A stretch of DNA of 64,000 nucleotides from Streptococcus ictaluri 707-05 (GTDB lineage: Bacteria; Bacillota; Bacilli; Lactobacillales; Streptococcaceae): assembly GCF_000188015.2 (NCBI RefSeq), contig NZ_AEUX02000001.1, positions 62,001 through 126,000 on the forward strand. Reading direction: 5' to 3'. Made by a program: the position numbers and the translations under genes. Numbering within the stretch: position 1 is the first letter of the stretch; every line of letters starts with the position of its first letter. Positions 19,027 through 27,277 of this stretch are shown here, in pieces. Under the pieces are notes generated by a model, which was not told the DNA's origin, made no database searches, and saw nothing but the letters and a program-made list of their open reading frames with translations.

Positions 19027-20376
19027 ATGTCACATATTACATTTGATTATTCAAAAGTTTTAGAAAAATTTGCTGGCCAACATGAAATTGACTTTTTACA
19101 AGGTCAAGTTACGGAAGCTGACAAGATATTACGTCAAGGAACTGGTCCAGGTTCAGACTTTTTAGGATGGCTTGACTTACCTGAAAACTATGACAAAGAC
19201 GAATTTGCACGTATCCTAAAAGCAGCAGAAAAAATCAAATCAGACAGTGAAGTGCTTGTTGTGATTGGTATTGGTGGTTCTTATCTTGGTGCTAAAGCAG
19301 CGATTGATTTCTTGAACAACCATTTTGCTAACTTACAAAGTGCTTCTGAGCGTAAAGCACCGCAGATTGTATATGCTGGAAACTCAATTTCATCAACTTA
19401 TCTTGCAGACTTAGTAGAGTATGTGCAAGATAAAGAGTTCTCTGTTAATGTGATTTCTAAGTCTGGTACAACAACTGAACCAGCCATTGCTTTCCGCGTT
19501 TTCAAAGAATTACTCGCTAAAAAATACGGTCAAGAAGAAGCTAACAAACGTATCTACGCAACGACTGATAAAGCCAAAGGTGCCGTTAAAGTAGAAGCTG
19601 ACGCTAATGGTTGGGAAACCTTTGTCGTACCAGATAATGTTGGTGGACGTTTCTCAGTTTTAACAGCTGTTGGACTATTACCGATTGCAGCTTCAGGAGC
19701 AGATATTACAGCTCTTATGGAAGGGGCAAATGCCGCTCGTAAGGAATTGTCTTCTGATAAGATCTCTGAAAACATCGCTTACCAATATGCAGCTGTTCGT
19801 AATGTGCTTTACCGTAAAGGCTACATTACTGAAATTTTAGCTAACTATGAGCCATCTCTTCAGTATTTTGGTGAATGGTGGAAACAATTAGCCGGTGAAT
19901 CAGAAGGAAAAGACCAAAAAGGTATTTACCCAACATCAGCTAACTTCTCAACAGACTTGCACTCACTAGGCCAATTTATCCAAGAAGGCTACCGTAACCT
20001 TTTTGAGACAGTGATTCGTGTAGATAAACCACGTAAAAACATCATCATTCCAGAAATGGCTGAGGATCTTGATGGTCTTGGTTACCTTCAAGGCAAAGAT
20101 GTTGATTTTGTCAATAAAAAAGCAACAGATGGCGTTCTTCTTGCGCATACAGATGGTGGGGTACCAAATATGTTTGTGACTCTTCCAGCTCAAGACGAAT
20201 TTACATTAGGTTATACGATTTATTTCTTCGAATTAGCTATTGCGGTTTCAGGTTACATGAATGGGGTCAACCCATTTGACCAACCAGGTGTAGAAGCTTA
20301 CAAACGTAACATGTTTGCGCTTCTTGGAAAACCAGGATTTGAAGAGCTAAGTGCCCAATTAAATGCTCGTCTTTAA
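19027..20376 (+). CDS. pgi: Glucose-6-phosphate isomerase
   Basis: Interconverts glucose 6-phosphate and fructose 6-phosphate in glycolysis. From ATG 19027 (GGAGG at 19012) the protein has 449 residues, normal for the short bacterial form. Motifs: [46 protein letters not shown] (the family signature with the catalytic Glu region downstream) and the C-terminal [17 protein letters not shown]. An in-frame upstream ATG at 18964 would add 21 residues that overlap the ribosome site and do not look like protein. Confidence 0.96.
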   Translation: MSHITFDYSKVLEKFAGQHEIDFLQGQVTEADKILRQGTGPGSDFLGWLDLPENYDKDEFARILKAAEKIKSDSEVLVVIGIGGSYLGAKAAIDFLNNHFANLQSASERKAPQIVYAGNSISSTYLADLVEYVQDKEFSVNVISKSGTTTEPAIAFRVFKELLAKKYGQEEANKRIYATTDKAKGAVKVEADANGWETFVVPDNVGGRFSVLTAVGLLPIAASGADITALMEGANAARKELSSDKISENIAYQYAAVRNVLYRKGYITEILANYEPSLQYFGEWWKQLAGESEGKDQKGIYPTSANFSTDLHSLGQFIQEGYRNLFETVIRVDKPRKNIIIPEMAEDLDGLGYLQGKDVDFVNKKATDGVLLAHTDGGVPNMFVTLPAQDEFTLGYTIYFFELAIAVSGYMNGVNPFDQPGVEAYKRNMFALLGKPGFEELSAQLNARL

Positions 20377-20385
20377 TCAAAGTTA

Positions 20386-20411
20386 AAAAGGTCCCTCTAG
20401 GGGCTTTTTTT
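20386..20411 (+). terminator. Terminator after pgi
   Basis: AAGGTCCC pairs with GGGGCTT (one G-T pair) and is followed by seven T. Confidence 0.65.
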
Positions 20412-20553
20412 CTTGTGATGTTTTGTCACTTTTTGACCTTTACCTCTCTCTTTATCATTATTTGTAAAATAATATTGACATTGCTATGTGAGCTAGATAT
20501 AATAGGGGTGTTAATTCGGAAAAACCGAAAACTATTTTCAAGGGGAGAAAAGG

Positions 20554-21039
20554 ATGACCTATTCGTTTATCACGTCTTACTTAAAAGCTTCTGTTGGTGT
20601 AGAAGGAAACTTTATTAAAGTATCTAATCCTAACACGATTTTAAAGGTGATTCCATTAGGGGCACAAAATCGTACCATTCCAGTAGAGCAAATTGCAACA
20701 GTTGATGATTCCTTCAAATTAGATCTCAAATCATTTTTATGGGGACTGTTTTTCACCTTTATGGGATTTGGGCAACTATCGGATAGTTTCTTTTTAGGTT
20801 TCATCCGGACAGCTTATGGGATATTGACGGTTCTAAGTTCTTTACAAACTATTTTAACCTTAAATTTAACCTCTGGACAATCTCATGCCATTAGTGTTGT
20901 TGTTTTTGAAAAAGAAAAAACAGTGGTCTGTAAAGAAGCTATTCAAGAGCTTATTAGCCAACGTTATCAGGATACCAATGTTGGTAAGCACACTAGTGAA
21001 CAAACAGAACGTTTGATTAACGCTATGACAAATCAGTAA
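20554..21039 (+). CDS. Membrane protein of unknown function, PH-like fold possible
   Basis: Not recognised. The 161-residue protein has an N-terminal soluble part that reads like a small beta-barrel domain (VEGNFIKVSNPNTILKVIPLGAQ), two adjacent hydrophobic segments (about residues 65-110) and a C-terminal charged part. The arrangement recalls bacterial PH-domain membrane proteins but I cannot confirm it. The ribosome site AAAAGG is close to ATG 20554. It is the first of three adjacent same-strand genes (20554, 21072, 22229) with short gaps. Confidence 0.65.
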   Translation: MTYSFITSYLKASVGVEGNFIKVSNPNTILKVIPLGAQNRTIPVEQIATVDDSFKLDLKSFLWGLFFTFMGFGQLSDSFFLGFIRTAYGILTVLSSLQTILTLNLTSGQSHAISVVVFEKEKTVVCKEAIQELISQRYQDTNVGKHTSEQTERLINAMTNQ

Positions 21040-21071
21040 AATAGCTCTTGGAAAAAGGATTGGGGAAAAGA

Positions 21072-22202
21072 ATGGTAGACGTAGATAAGCTAAAAGAGAC
21101 AGTAAAATCGAATGGTAAAACATTAATTGGGGGACTTGCCATTATTGCTTTGATTGGAATTGGGTATACTTACTATCAGGGACAGCCAAAAAGCATTTTG
21201 AATAAAGTAAAAATTACTTTTAGTGGTTATGATGGTTTTGGAAATGCTCATTATAATGATCGTGAAGTTGGTAATGAGATTTCAAAGATTGTCTATAAAA
21301 AGATGGGGTTTAGCAAAAAACAAGCACAAGACATTCTTGATAATGATCCTATCATAATGACAGATATCCGCTTGGATCCCAAGTTACAAGGAAAATTTGA
21401 TAAGGCGAGTGCTATGCTTGGCACTATTCGGGTTGAATTGGGACGTAGCGAAAACCTATCAAATGGGGATAAGGTCATTTTCTCAGTTCAATCAAGTAGT
21501 AGTAAATCACCTATCAAAACGCAGAAAAAAACTTATACGGTTAAAGGCTTATCAAAACTTAAGTCTACTAGTATAGATGAGTTTTTGAAGGAACATCCTG
21601 TGGTTTTAAAGGGGTATAATCATTACGGATCAGTTACCTTACCTAAGGGCAAACATGATTTAGATTTCTTTGATAATCGTTATCAAATTGAGGAACAAAA
21701 GAATTTAGCAAACGGTGATGAGCTATCTCTGACGATTTCAGAAGATTATCTTCATCAGTTGCTAAATGAAGGTAAGACGATTAAACCTAAATCGAAGAAA
21801 TGGAAAGTAACAGGTCTTAAAGAAATCACTGAGATTAGTAATCTGAATGACTTGTTAGCCAAAAATGATGACTTGGCAAAATCTAAATATGCCAATACCT
21901 CTTATACAACGTATCAGATTGAAAAACAGTCTCATTACATGAAATATAGTCCAGAGACACAAGGTTATTGGAACAGTGAGGAAAAACCAGAAGTGAGATT
22001 GGTAACGGTATATAAGATTACCGAAACCTATAACGACAAGTCAAGAGTGTATTACAATTACTATGGTTATTACGCTAATGTTGGAAACAATGACCAAGTG
22101 GAACTGGAGTCTAGTGAATCAACTTCAGGTTACACCGACGAGGACTTAGAAAATCTGATTTCAGACCTTAAAGCTAGTGGCTTCAAGGAATATGATGCTT
22201 AG
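21072..22202 (+). CDS. Membrane-anchored extracellular protein with an internal duplication
   Basis: Not recognised. The 376-residue protein has one N-terminal membrane segment (residues 20-37) and a long outside part. Two copies of one domain can be seen: the first runs from SGYDGFGNAHYN through NLSNGDKVIFSV to KTYTVKGLSKL, the second from KGYNHYGSVTLP through NLANGDELSLTI to KKWKVTGLKEI, each about 115 residues. A Tyr-rich C-terminal domain follows (VYYNYYGYYANVG). Domains like this occur in cell-envelope stress or teicoplanin-resistance-associated proteins of streptococci, but no function is claimed. ATG 21072 with GGGG upstream is preferred to TTG 21048. Confidence 0.7.
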   Translation: MVDVDKLKETVKSNGKTLIGGLAIIALIGIGYTYYQGQPKSILNKVKITFSGYDGFGNAHYNDREVGNEISKIVYKKMGFSKKQAQDILDNDPIIMTDIRLDPKLQGKFDKASAMLGTIRVELGRSENLSNGDKVIFSVQSSSSKSPIKTQKKTYTVKGLSKLKSTSIDEFLKEHPVVLKGYNHYGSVTLPKGKHDLDFFDNRYQIEEQKNLANGDELSLTISEDYLHQLLNEGKTIKPKSKKWKVTGLKEITEISNLNDLLAKNDDLAKSKYANTSYTTYQIEKQSHYMKYSPETQGYWNSEEKPEVRLVTVYKITETYNDKSRVYYNYYGYYANVGNNDQVELESSESTSGYTDEDLENLISDLKASGFKEYDA

Positions 22203-22228
22203 AAAAAGCTAGAATAGAAAGTAATCAA

Positions 22229-22579
22229 ATGAAAAAATTAGCAACTTTACTTCTCCCTCTAATGCTGTTGATTAGTTTAGCAGGCTGTGGGAAATCCATC
22301 AATGGAACTTATGTGCGACAAGAAGCCGGCGCTAAAGGAACCATAACCATCAGTGATAATAAACATGTTCATTACCAATTAGATAGTCTTTTAGGAAAAT
22401 ATGATTTCGAAGGTCAGCTAAATCCTTCTCAGAAAACCATGTTTTTAGAAGGGAATGTTTGGGGGAATGCCGTCTCTCAAGAGTGTCCTTATGAATTGAC
22501 AGATGATGGAGATCTGCTGATAAAAGCAGAAGAATCAGAAGCTAAGATTAGTGGTCTGTTTAAACGTCAAGCTAATTAA
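22229..22579 (+). CDS. Small lipoprotein
   Basis: A 116-residue lipoprotein: signal MKKLATLLLPLMLLISLAGC with lipobox SLAGC, then a mature part of about 96 residues. It reads as a small beta-barrel (GTYVRQEAGAKGTITISDN, KISGLFKRQ) like the DUF-type streptococcal lipoproteins in which a substrate-free lipocalin-like fold is expected. Function unknown. It follows the 21072 gene by 26 bases and is probably in the same operon. Two Cys remain, one the lipid anchor. Confidence 0.75.
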   Translation: MKKLATLLLPLMLLISLAGCGKSINGTYVRQEAGAKGTITISDNKHVHYQLDSLLGKYDFEGQLNPSQKTMFLEGNVWGNAVSQECPYELTDDGDLLIKAEESEAKISGLFKRQAN

Positions 22580-22588
22580 TCGAAAAAG

Positions 22589-22752
22589 AGTCTGGGACAA
22601 AAAGATTTTCATTTTAGAAATTCCACATTACCTGTTCTGATTTGTTAACAAAATAGAAATAAAAACAAACAAAGACAGCTTTTCAAAGTTTTAAGTCTAT
22701 CTTTGTTCGTTTTTTCTAATTGTCGACGAGCTTTTGTCCCAGGCTCCAGACT
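22589..22752. repeat. GTCTGGGACAAAA inverted repeat enclosing a bidirectional terminator
   Basis: AGTCTGGGACAAAA (22589-22602) is matched by TTTTGTCCCAG and CAGACT at 22732-22752. Inside, AAAAACAAACAAAGAC (22661-22676) pairs with GTC..CTTTGTTCGTTTTTT (22695-22716), a terminator-like hairpin with T runs on both strands. The outer motif looks like the common streptococcal intergenic terminator-type repeat; that is from memory. Confidence 0.5.
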
Positions 22753-23024
22753 GTAGACAAACCCCATGTCCCAGTACCAATAGGATGGGAAGCTTTGCAA
22801 GGGATTTACTAAATATCCTATTTCTGCGAGCGATAGCGAGCTTATTAAGGCTACTTCCGCCGTGCTGAAAGTGTCTAAAATCCCTTTAATAGCAAGATAT
22901 TAGACACTCGGAACTGGCGAGACCTTAGGCTCGACAGTTAGGTATGGAATTCTTCTAAGAAGTCGCTACCATCCGACAGCACCTAAGGAAAGTAGCGAAA
23001 AGTGACTTTTTCTTCAAACTGAGA
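22748..23024 (+). repeat. 277-bp dispersed structured repeat, copy A
   Basis: Matches 56641-56917 over exactly 277 bases without a gap, with about 19 mismatches (about 93% identity). The stretch from GGAAGC/AGAAGC to GTGTCTAAAATCC is identical. Three nested complementary pairs are visible: CTACTTCC with GGAAAGTAG, GTGTCTAAAAT with ATATTAGACAC (one mismatch in this copy, perfect in copy B), and CCTTAGG with CCTAAGG. A terminator with a different sequence follows in each copy. Contains a 27-codon frame at 22785-22868. No transposase, no terminal repeats of an IS kind. Confidence 0.85.
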
Positions 23025-23047
23025 AAGCTCAAGTGAGCTTTCTTTTT
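23023..23047 (+). terminator. Terminator directly after repeat copy A
   Basis: GAAAGCTC-AAGT-GAGCTTTC followed by TTTTT. Confidence 0.75.
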
Positions 23048-23114
23048 AATAATTTCCAAAAGGAATGCAACAAAAAAGGTCAGTTTGGGAACTGACTAAC
23101 TAAAAACAAGGGTT

Positions 23115-23246
23115 GGGCACCCATTATGGGTGCCCAGGAGATTTATGAAAAGGGAAAACAAGGGAATACCTTTTCTCCCAGCGGCTTTAGGGAACCGCTA
23201 TTTAGGATGTCTATATCATAACCTAGAAAACTTAAAGTTTCCTTAA
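23115..23246 (+). other. Hairpin followed by a possible 33-codon ORF
   Basis: A near-perfect palindrome GGGCACCCAT-T-ATGGGTGCCC (23115-23135) is followed at once by AGGAG and an ATG at 23145, opening 33 codons (MKRENKGIPFLPAALGNRYL...) to TAA 23244. The rest of the gap to 23428 shows only AT-rich sequence and the promoter of the next gene. Whether the ORF is translated is unknown; the hairpin next to its ribosome site could control access. Confidence 0.3.
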
Positions 23247-23428
23247 AATGAAAACTTCTTAGAGTTTTTTGAAAAATTTAGTTAATCTAGGCTCTGCTTT
23301 CTTTTTTCACATACTCTCTAAAAGCCCTATACAAAAGGATTTTTGGGAAATAAAAAGTCTTATATTATCATAGAATACCTCTAAAAGTAACCTTGTCTAT
23401 CACTTCCTCTTTATGATATGATAAGGAC

Positions 23429-23956
23429 ATGACAAAAAAAGACTATCGCAAGCAGGTGCTAGAGCACTTAAAGGCTATGCCAGAGGCAGAAAAACAATCA
23501 AAAGATAAAGCACTTTTAGAAGAATTGACAAAGAGTGAAGCATACCAAAAGGCTCGGACCATTGCGACTTACTTAGCGATGCCGCATGAATATCAAACAC
23601 AAGCTTTAATTGAGCAGGCTATTCAGGATAAAAAGACTGTTTTGATTCCCAAAACTTATCCGCAAGGAAAAATGATTTTTGTCCCTTATCATCTCAATGA
23701 GTTGATGAAAACAGCTTTTGGTCTTTTAGAACCTAAAAGCGATGTTCCTTTTGCCAAAGAAGCCATTGACATGATACATGTTCCAGGACTTGTCTTTAAT
23801 GCTTCGGGTCATCGTATTGGCTATGGAGCTGGCTATTATGACCGTTATTTAGCGGATTATAGTGGGATGACAGTTAGTGCCATTTATAAGAGTCAATTAA
23901 GGTCATTTGAGCCAGAAGACCACGATGTAGCTGTGAGTGAGGTGTATTGTCAATGA
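23429..23956 (+). CDS. 5-formyltetrahydrofolate cyclo-ligase
   Basis: Converts 5-formyl-THF to 5,10-methenyl-THF with ATP. The 175-residue protein has the family length and its late signature GYGAGYYDRYL, plus the N-terminal KKDYRKQVL and IPKTYPQGKMIFVPY segments. Its stop overlaps the rhomboid start (ATGA), an arrangement common in streptococci. AAGGAC precedes ATG 23429 and TATGATA lies about 15 bases upstream as a -10 box. Confidence 0.93.
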   Translation: MTKKDYRKQVLEHLKAMPEAEKQSKDKALLEELTKSEAYQKARTIATYLAMPHEYQTQALIEQAIQDKKTVLIPKTYPQGKMIFVPYHLNELMKTAFGLLEPKSDVPFAKEAIDMIHVPGLVFNASGHRIGYGAGYYDRYLADYSGMTVSAIYKSQLRSFEPEDHDVAVSEVYCQ

Positions 23957-24627
23957 GAAGACCTTTTAAAAATTATCCCATGACTGTTTTTTTATTACTT
24001 GTAACCAGTCTTGTTTTTTTAAGCATGCAACTGATTTATGGGAATCTAGCCACTAGCTCTCATGCGGTCTATCAATTTGGTGGGATGCTTGGGATAGTAG
24101 TAAAAGCCATGCCAGATCAACTTTGGCGCTTAATCACCCCAATATTTGTTCATATTGGTTTAGGACATTTCTTTGTGAATGCCTTGACCTTATACTTTGT
24201 TGGTCAAATGGCAGAAGATATCTGGGGTTCTCGAAACTTTTTGTTGCTCTATATGTTATCGGGAGTGATGGGGAATGCTTTTACCATGTGGTTGACTCCT
24301 GAAACCGTGGCTGCGGGTGCTTCTACCTCTTTGTTTGGTCTATTTGCTGCCATCATGGTGTTAGGAACTTTTGGTCAAAATCGTGCCTTAAAAGAAGTTG
24401 GGAAATCCTATCAAACCTTGATAGTTGTCAATCTCCTATTAAATCTCTTTATGCCAAACGTTAGTATGGCTGGACATGTCGGTGGTATTGTGGGCGGTTC
24501 ACTACTTGGACTAGCGCTAGGAAGCCAATTAGAGAAAACTGTCTTTTCAAAAAGTCATCGCGCCTTAGCTTTTATTGCTTATGTCTTAATACTCGTGGCT
24601 GTTTTAGCTTATTGCTTTTTATTTTAG
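23953..24627 (+). CDS. Rhomboid-family intramembrane serine protease
   Basis: The 224-residue membrane protein has six to seven hydrophobic segments. The rhomboid motifs are present: HIGLGHFFVNALTLYFVG (the HxxxN-like segment), the catalytic Ser in GASTSLFGLFAA, and the catalytic His in AGHVGGIVGGSLLG. The start ATG 23953 overlaps the preceding stop by 4 bases (ATGA), so translation is coupled with the folate enzyme although their roles appear unrelated. Substrates unknown. Confidence 0.92.
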   Translation: MRRPFKNYPMTVFLLLVTSLVFLSMQLIYGNLATSSHAVYQFGGMLGIVVKAMPDQLWRLITPIFVHIGLGHFFVNALTLYFVGQMAEDIWGSRNFLLLYMLSGVMGNAFTMWLTPETVAAGASTSLFGLFAAIMVLGTFGQNRALKEVGKSYQTLIVVNLLLNLFMPNVSMAGHVGGIVGGSLLGLALGSQLEKTVFSKSHRALAFIAYVLILVAVLAYCFLF

Positions 24628-24633
24628 AAAAAG

Positions 24634-24666
24634 AAAAGGAATTGGATTTTAGTCCAATTCCTTTTT
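24634..24666. terminator. Bidirectional terminator between rhomboid and galU genes
   Basis: AAAAGGAATTGGA pairs perfectly with TCCAATTCCTTTTT around TTTTAG. Confidence 0.85.
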
Positions 24667-24669
24667 AAC

Positions 24670-25572
24670 TTATGATTTTGAATCATTTTCCAATTCTTTG
24701 CCTAATTTGATAATGTAAGCTTTTAAGTCATCTTTGACTTGTTCATGTTTGAGAGCATAATCAATTGAGGTTTTCATAAAACCAAATTTATCTCCCACAT
24801 CATACCGTTTTCCTGTAAATTCACGAGCAAAAACTCTTTGTGTCTTGTTTAGGGTATCAATAGCATCCGTTAGCTGGACTTCATTGCCAGCCCCAGGCGC
24901 TTGGTTTTCCAAAATGGCAAAAATTTCAGGGGTTAGCAGGTAACGACCAATGATAGCCAGATCACTAGGAGCTTCTTGAGGACTTGGTTTTTCAACAAAG
25001 GTGTCCACGCTGTAGAGACCATTAAGTGCTTTTCCTTGAGGAGCGATAACGCCATAATTAGAAACCTCTTCGTGAGGAACTTTCATAACAGCAATAGTAG
25101 AAGCATGAGTTCGATCGTAGTCGTCGATGAGTTGTTTGGTTAGGGTTTTGGCAGTAGGATCAGTGATATCCATCAAATCGTCCCCCAACATGACCACAAA
25201 GGGTTCGTTACTGACAAAAGCTTTTGCTTGTAACACAGCGTCTCCAAGGCCTCTTGGATGACTTTGTCGGATGAAATGCAAATTGATAGCTGTTGTTTCA
25301 TCAACCAGTTTTAGGAGCTCTTTTTTGCCTTTAGCTTGAAGATTATATTCTAATTCAAAGTTGGAATCAAAGTGATCTTCAATGGAACGTTTGGCTTTTC
25401 CGGTAACAACTAAAATTTCTTCAATACCTGCTTTTAAGGCTTCCTCGACGATAAATTGGATCGTCGGTTTATCCACAATAGGAAGCATTTCTTTGGCTAA
25501 TGCTTTGGTGGCAGGTAAAAAGCGTGTGCCCAGACCTGCTGCTGGAATAATGGCTTTTCTGACTTTAGTCAT
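24670..25572 (-). CDS. galU: UTP-glucose-1-phosphate uridylyltransferase
   Basis: Makes UDP-glucose for glycolipids, capsule and polysaccharide. The start is ATG 25572 (GAGGG upstream), giving 300 residues beginning [20 protein letters not shown], the nucleotidyltransferase signature. Further motifs are [28 protein letters not shown] and [20 protein letters not shown]. An in-frame TTG at 25599 is a less likely start. It follows gpsA by about 30 bases in an operon. In S. pyogenes two galU paralogues exist (hasC and hasC2); the position with gpsA fits the chromosomal hasC2. Confidence 0.95.
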   Translation of the reverse strand: MTKVRKAIIPAAGLGTRFLPATKALAKEMLPIVDKPTIQFIVEEALKAGIEEILVVTGKAKRSIEDHFDSNFELEYNLQAKGKKELLKLVDETTAINLHFIRQSHPRGLGDAVLQAKAFVSNEPFVVMLGDDLMDITDPTAKTLTKQLIDDYDRTHASTIAVMKVPHEEVSNYGVIAPQGKALNGLYSVDTFVEKPSPQEAPSDLAIIGRYLLTPEIFAILENQAPGAGNEVQLTDAIDTLNKTQRVFAREFTGKRYDVGDKFGFMKTSIDYALKHEQVKDDLKAYIIKLGKELENDSKS

Positions 25573-25602
25573 GAATAGACCCTCATTTCTATAGACCAAT
25601 TC

Positions 25603-26619
25603 TTAATACCATTCGTTTTCAGAACGGAATTCGTTTGACATCATGCCAAGAATGCTCTCTTTAATGTCAGCACCTTCATAGATGGACTTGTAGATAGCGC
25701 TAGTAATGGGCATGTAAACACCCAATTCTTGAGCAATTTCGTAGGCAACTTTGGTTGTGGAGATACCTTCAATGACCATGCCCATATTGCGTTCGATATC
25801 TTCTAGTTTTTCACCTCGGCCAAGGGCATCACCAGCACGCCAGTTACGAGAGTGAACAGAAGTTCCTGTGACGATTAAGTCTCCTACACCAGAAAGACCA
25901 CTATAAGTGAGTGGATCGGCTCCGAGTTTGACACCAAGGCGAGTAATTTCAGCTAGACCACGAGTAATGACGGCTGCTTTGGCATTATCACCATAACCAA
26001 GGCCATGAAGAGCACCAGCTCCAACGGCAATGATGTTTTTAAGGGCACCAGCTGTTTCGACACCAATGACATCAGGATTGGTGTAGAGACGGAAGTAATG
26101 ATTGCTAAAGAGAGACTGAACGTACTTAGCGGCTTCAATATCTTTGGAAGCTGCTGTGATTAAGGTAATGTCTCGAACAATCGTTTCTTCAGCGTGACTT
26201 GGTCCAGAAACAACCACAATGTCACTTCGCAAGTCACTTGGAATCTCTTCTTCTAAGATAGTAGAGAGGCGTTCATGCGTTCCTGGCTCTAATCCTTTTG
26301 AAGCATGCATGACAACAACTTTATGGTCTAAGACTTGAGCCACTTGTTGAGCTACTAAACGTGTCACCTTAGTGGGAACCACAAATAGGACAGCATCCAC
26401 ATCAGCTAAAGCTTCTTTTAAATCTAAGGTCGCTTTGATCTTATCATCTAAAACGATATCTTTAAAATAATGGGTATTGGTATGCTGATTGTTAATTTCG
26501 TCAATTTGTGCAGGAATATTTCCCCAAAGACGGGCTTCATGACCATTGTCATTAAGAACTTGTGATAGGGCGGTACCCCATGAACCTGGTCCTAAAATGG
26601 CGATTTTTTGTTTTGTCAT
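25603..26619 (-). CDS. gpsA: Glycerol-3-phosphate dehydrogenase (NAD(P)+)
   Basis: Reduces dihydroxyacetone phosphate to sn-glycerol 3-phosphate for phospholipids and teichoic acids. The 338-residue protein has the Rossmann start [20 protein letters not shown], then [22 protein letters not shown], the catalytic Lys region [17 protein letters not shown], and [21 protein letters not shown] lies upstream of ATG 26619. It is first in an operon with galU. Confidence 0.96.
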   Translation of the reverse strand: MTKQKIAILGPGSWGTALSQVLNDNGHEARLWGNIPAQIDEINNQHTNTHYFKDIVLDDKIKATLDLKEALADVDAVLFVVPTKVTRLVAQQVAQVLDHKVVVMHASKGLEPGTHERLSTILEEEIPSDLRSDIVVVSGPSHAEETIVRDITLITAASKDIEAAKYVQSLFSNHYFRLYTNPDVIGVETAGALKNIIAVGAGALHGLGYGDNAKAAVITRGLAEITRLGVKLGADPLTYSGLSGVGDLIVTGTSVHSRNWRAGDALGRGEKLEDIERNMGMVIEGISTTKVAYEIAQELGVYMPITSAIYKSIYEGADIKESILGMMSNEFRSENEWY

Positions 26620-26767
26620 TTCTATTTCTCCTTTAAGAGCTAATCACTTTATTATATCACAAGACCAAGGCGAACTCTAACAGAAAAGGTCTTCTTTGAA
26701 AGGAGCTACTTTGTTTCAGAGCTTTGGTTTTTAAATCTAAAAATTTTCAGAAAATAAGACCTTTTAA

Positions 26768-26796
26768 TTGACAATAGTTCCCAAGAGAACTAAAAT
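26768..26796 (+). promoter_or_regulatory. Promoter with built-in MarR-type operator
   Basis: TTGACA (26768-26773), 17 bases, TAAAAT (26791-26796). The spacer holds the inverted repeat AGTTC-CCAAGA-GAACT (26776-26791), which ends on the -10 box. This is a typical place for autoregulation by the MarR protein encoded just downstream. Confidence 0.65.
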
Positions 26797-26827
26797 AGTT
26801 TCCATGATAACGAATTAGGAGGAAAAG

Positions 26828-27277
26828 ATGTCACAAATTATAGCTGATTTACGAGAATTAACCCATCAAGTGGAACAAATTAGTGACGAGATTGCCAGAA
26901 AATATCACCTTGAACATTTGGCAGGTCCTCAAGGACATGTTCTTGTATTTTTGGAAAAGCATAAAGGACAAGAAATTTTTGTTAAAGATATTGAAAAGAA
27001 ACTGCAAATTTCAAAATCGGTTGCCAGTAATTTGGTGAAACGTATGGAAAAAAATGGTTTTATTGAGGTGATTCCCTCGACGGTAGATAAGCGTTGTAAG
27101 CAGGTGGTTTTGACAGAAGCAGGAAGAGGTAAGCTACCTGTCTTACAAGAATGTCGCCGTGATATTGAGAACTATTTTTTCAAAGAAATCACAAGAGAAG
27201 AATTGCTGACGGTTAAAAAAGTCGTTCAGCAATTGAAACACAATATGATGACTTATAAAGGAGATACAGATGCTTAA
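26828..27277 (+). CDS. MarR-family transcriptional regulator
   Basis: The 149-residue protein has the winged helix expected of MarR: helix-turn-helix about residues 55-85 ([23 protein letters not shown]) and the wing motif [17 protein letters not shown]. It overlaps the first ABC exporter gene by 8 bases and should repress the three-gene operon from the operator at 26776. The ligand is unknown; drugs or toxic compounds are usual for such operons. AGGAGG precedes ATG 26828. Confidence 0.9.
   Translation: MSQIIADLRELTHQVEQISDEIARKYHLEHLAGPQGHVLVFLEKHKGQEIFVKDIEKKLQISKSVASNLVKRMEKNGFIEVIPSTVDKRCKQVVLTEAGRGKLPVLQECRRDIENYFFKEITREELLTVKKVVQQLKHNMMTYKGDTDA

Noticed and set aside
22748..23024. The 277-bp repeat as an IS remnant.
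   Set aside because: No transposase-like frame, no inverted terminal repeats with flanking duplication, and both copies have the same length with no decay pattern.
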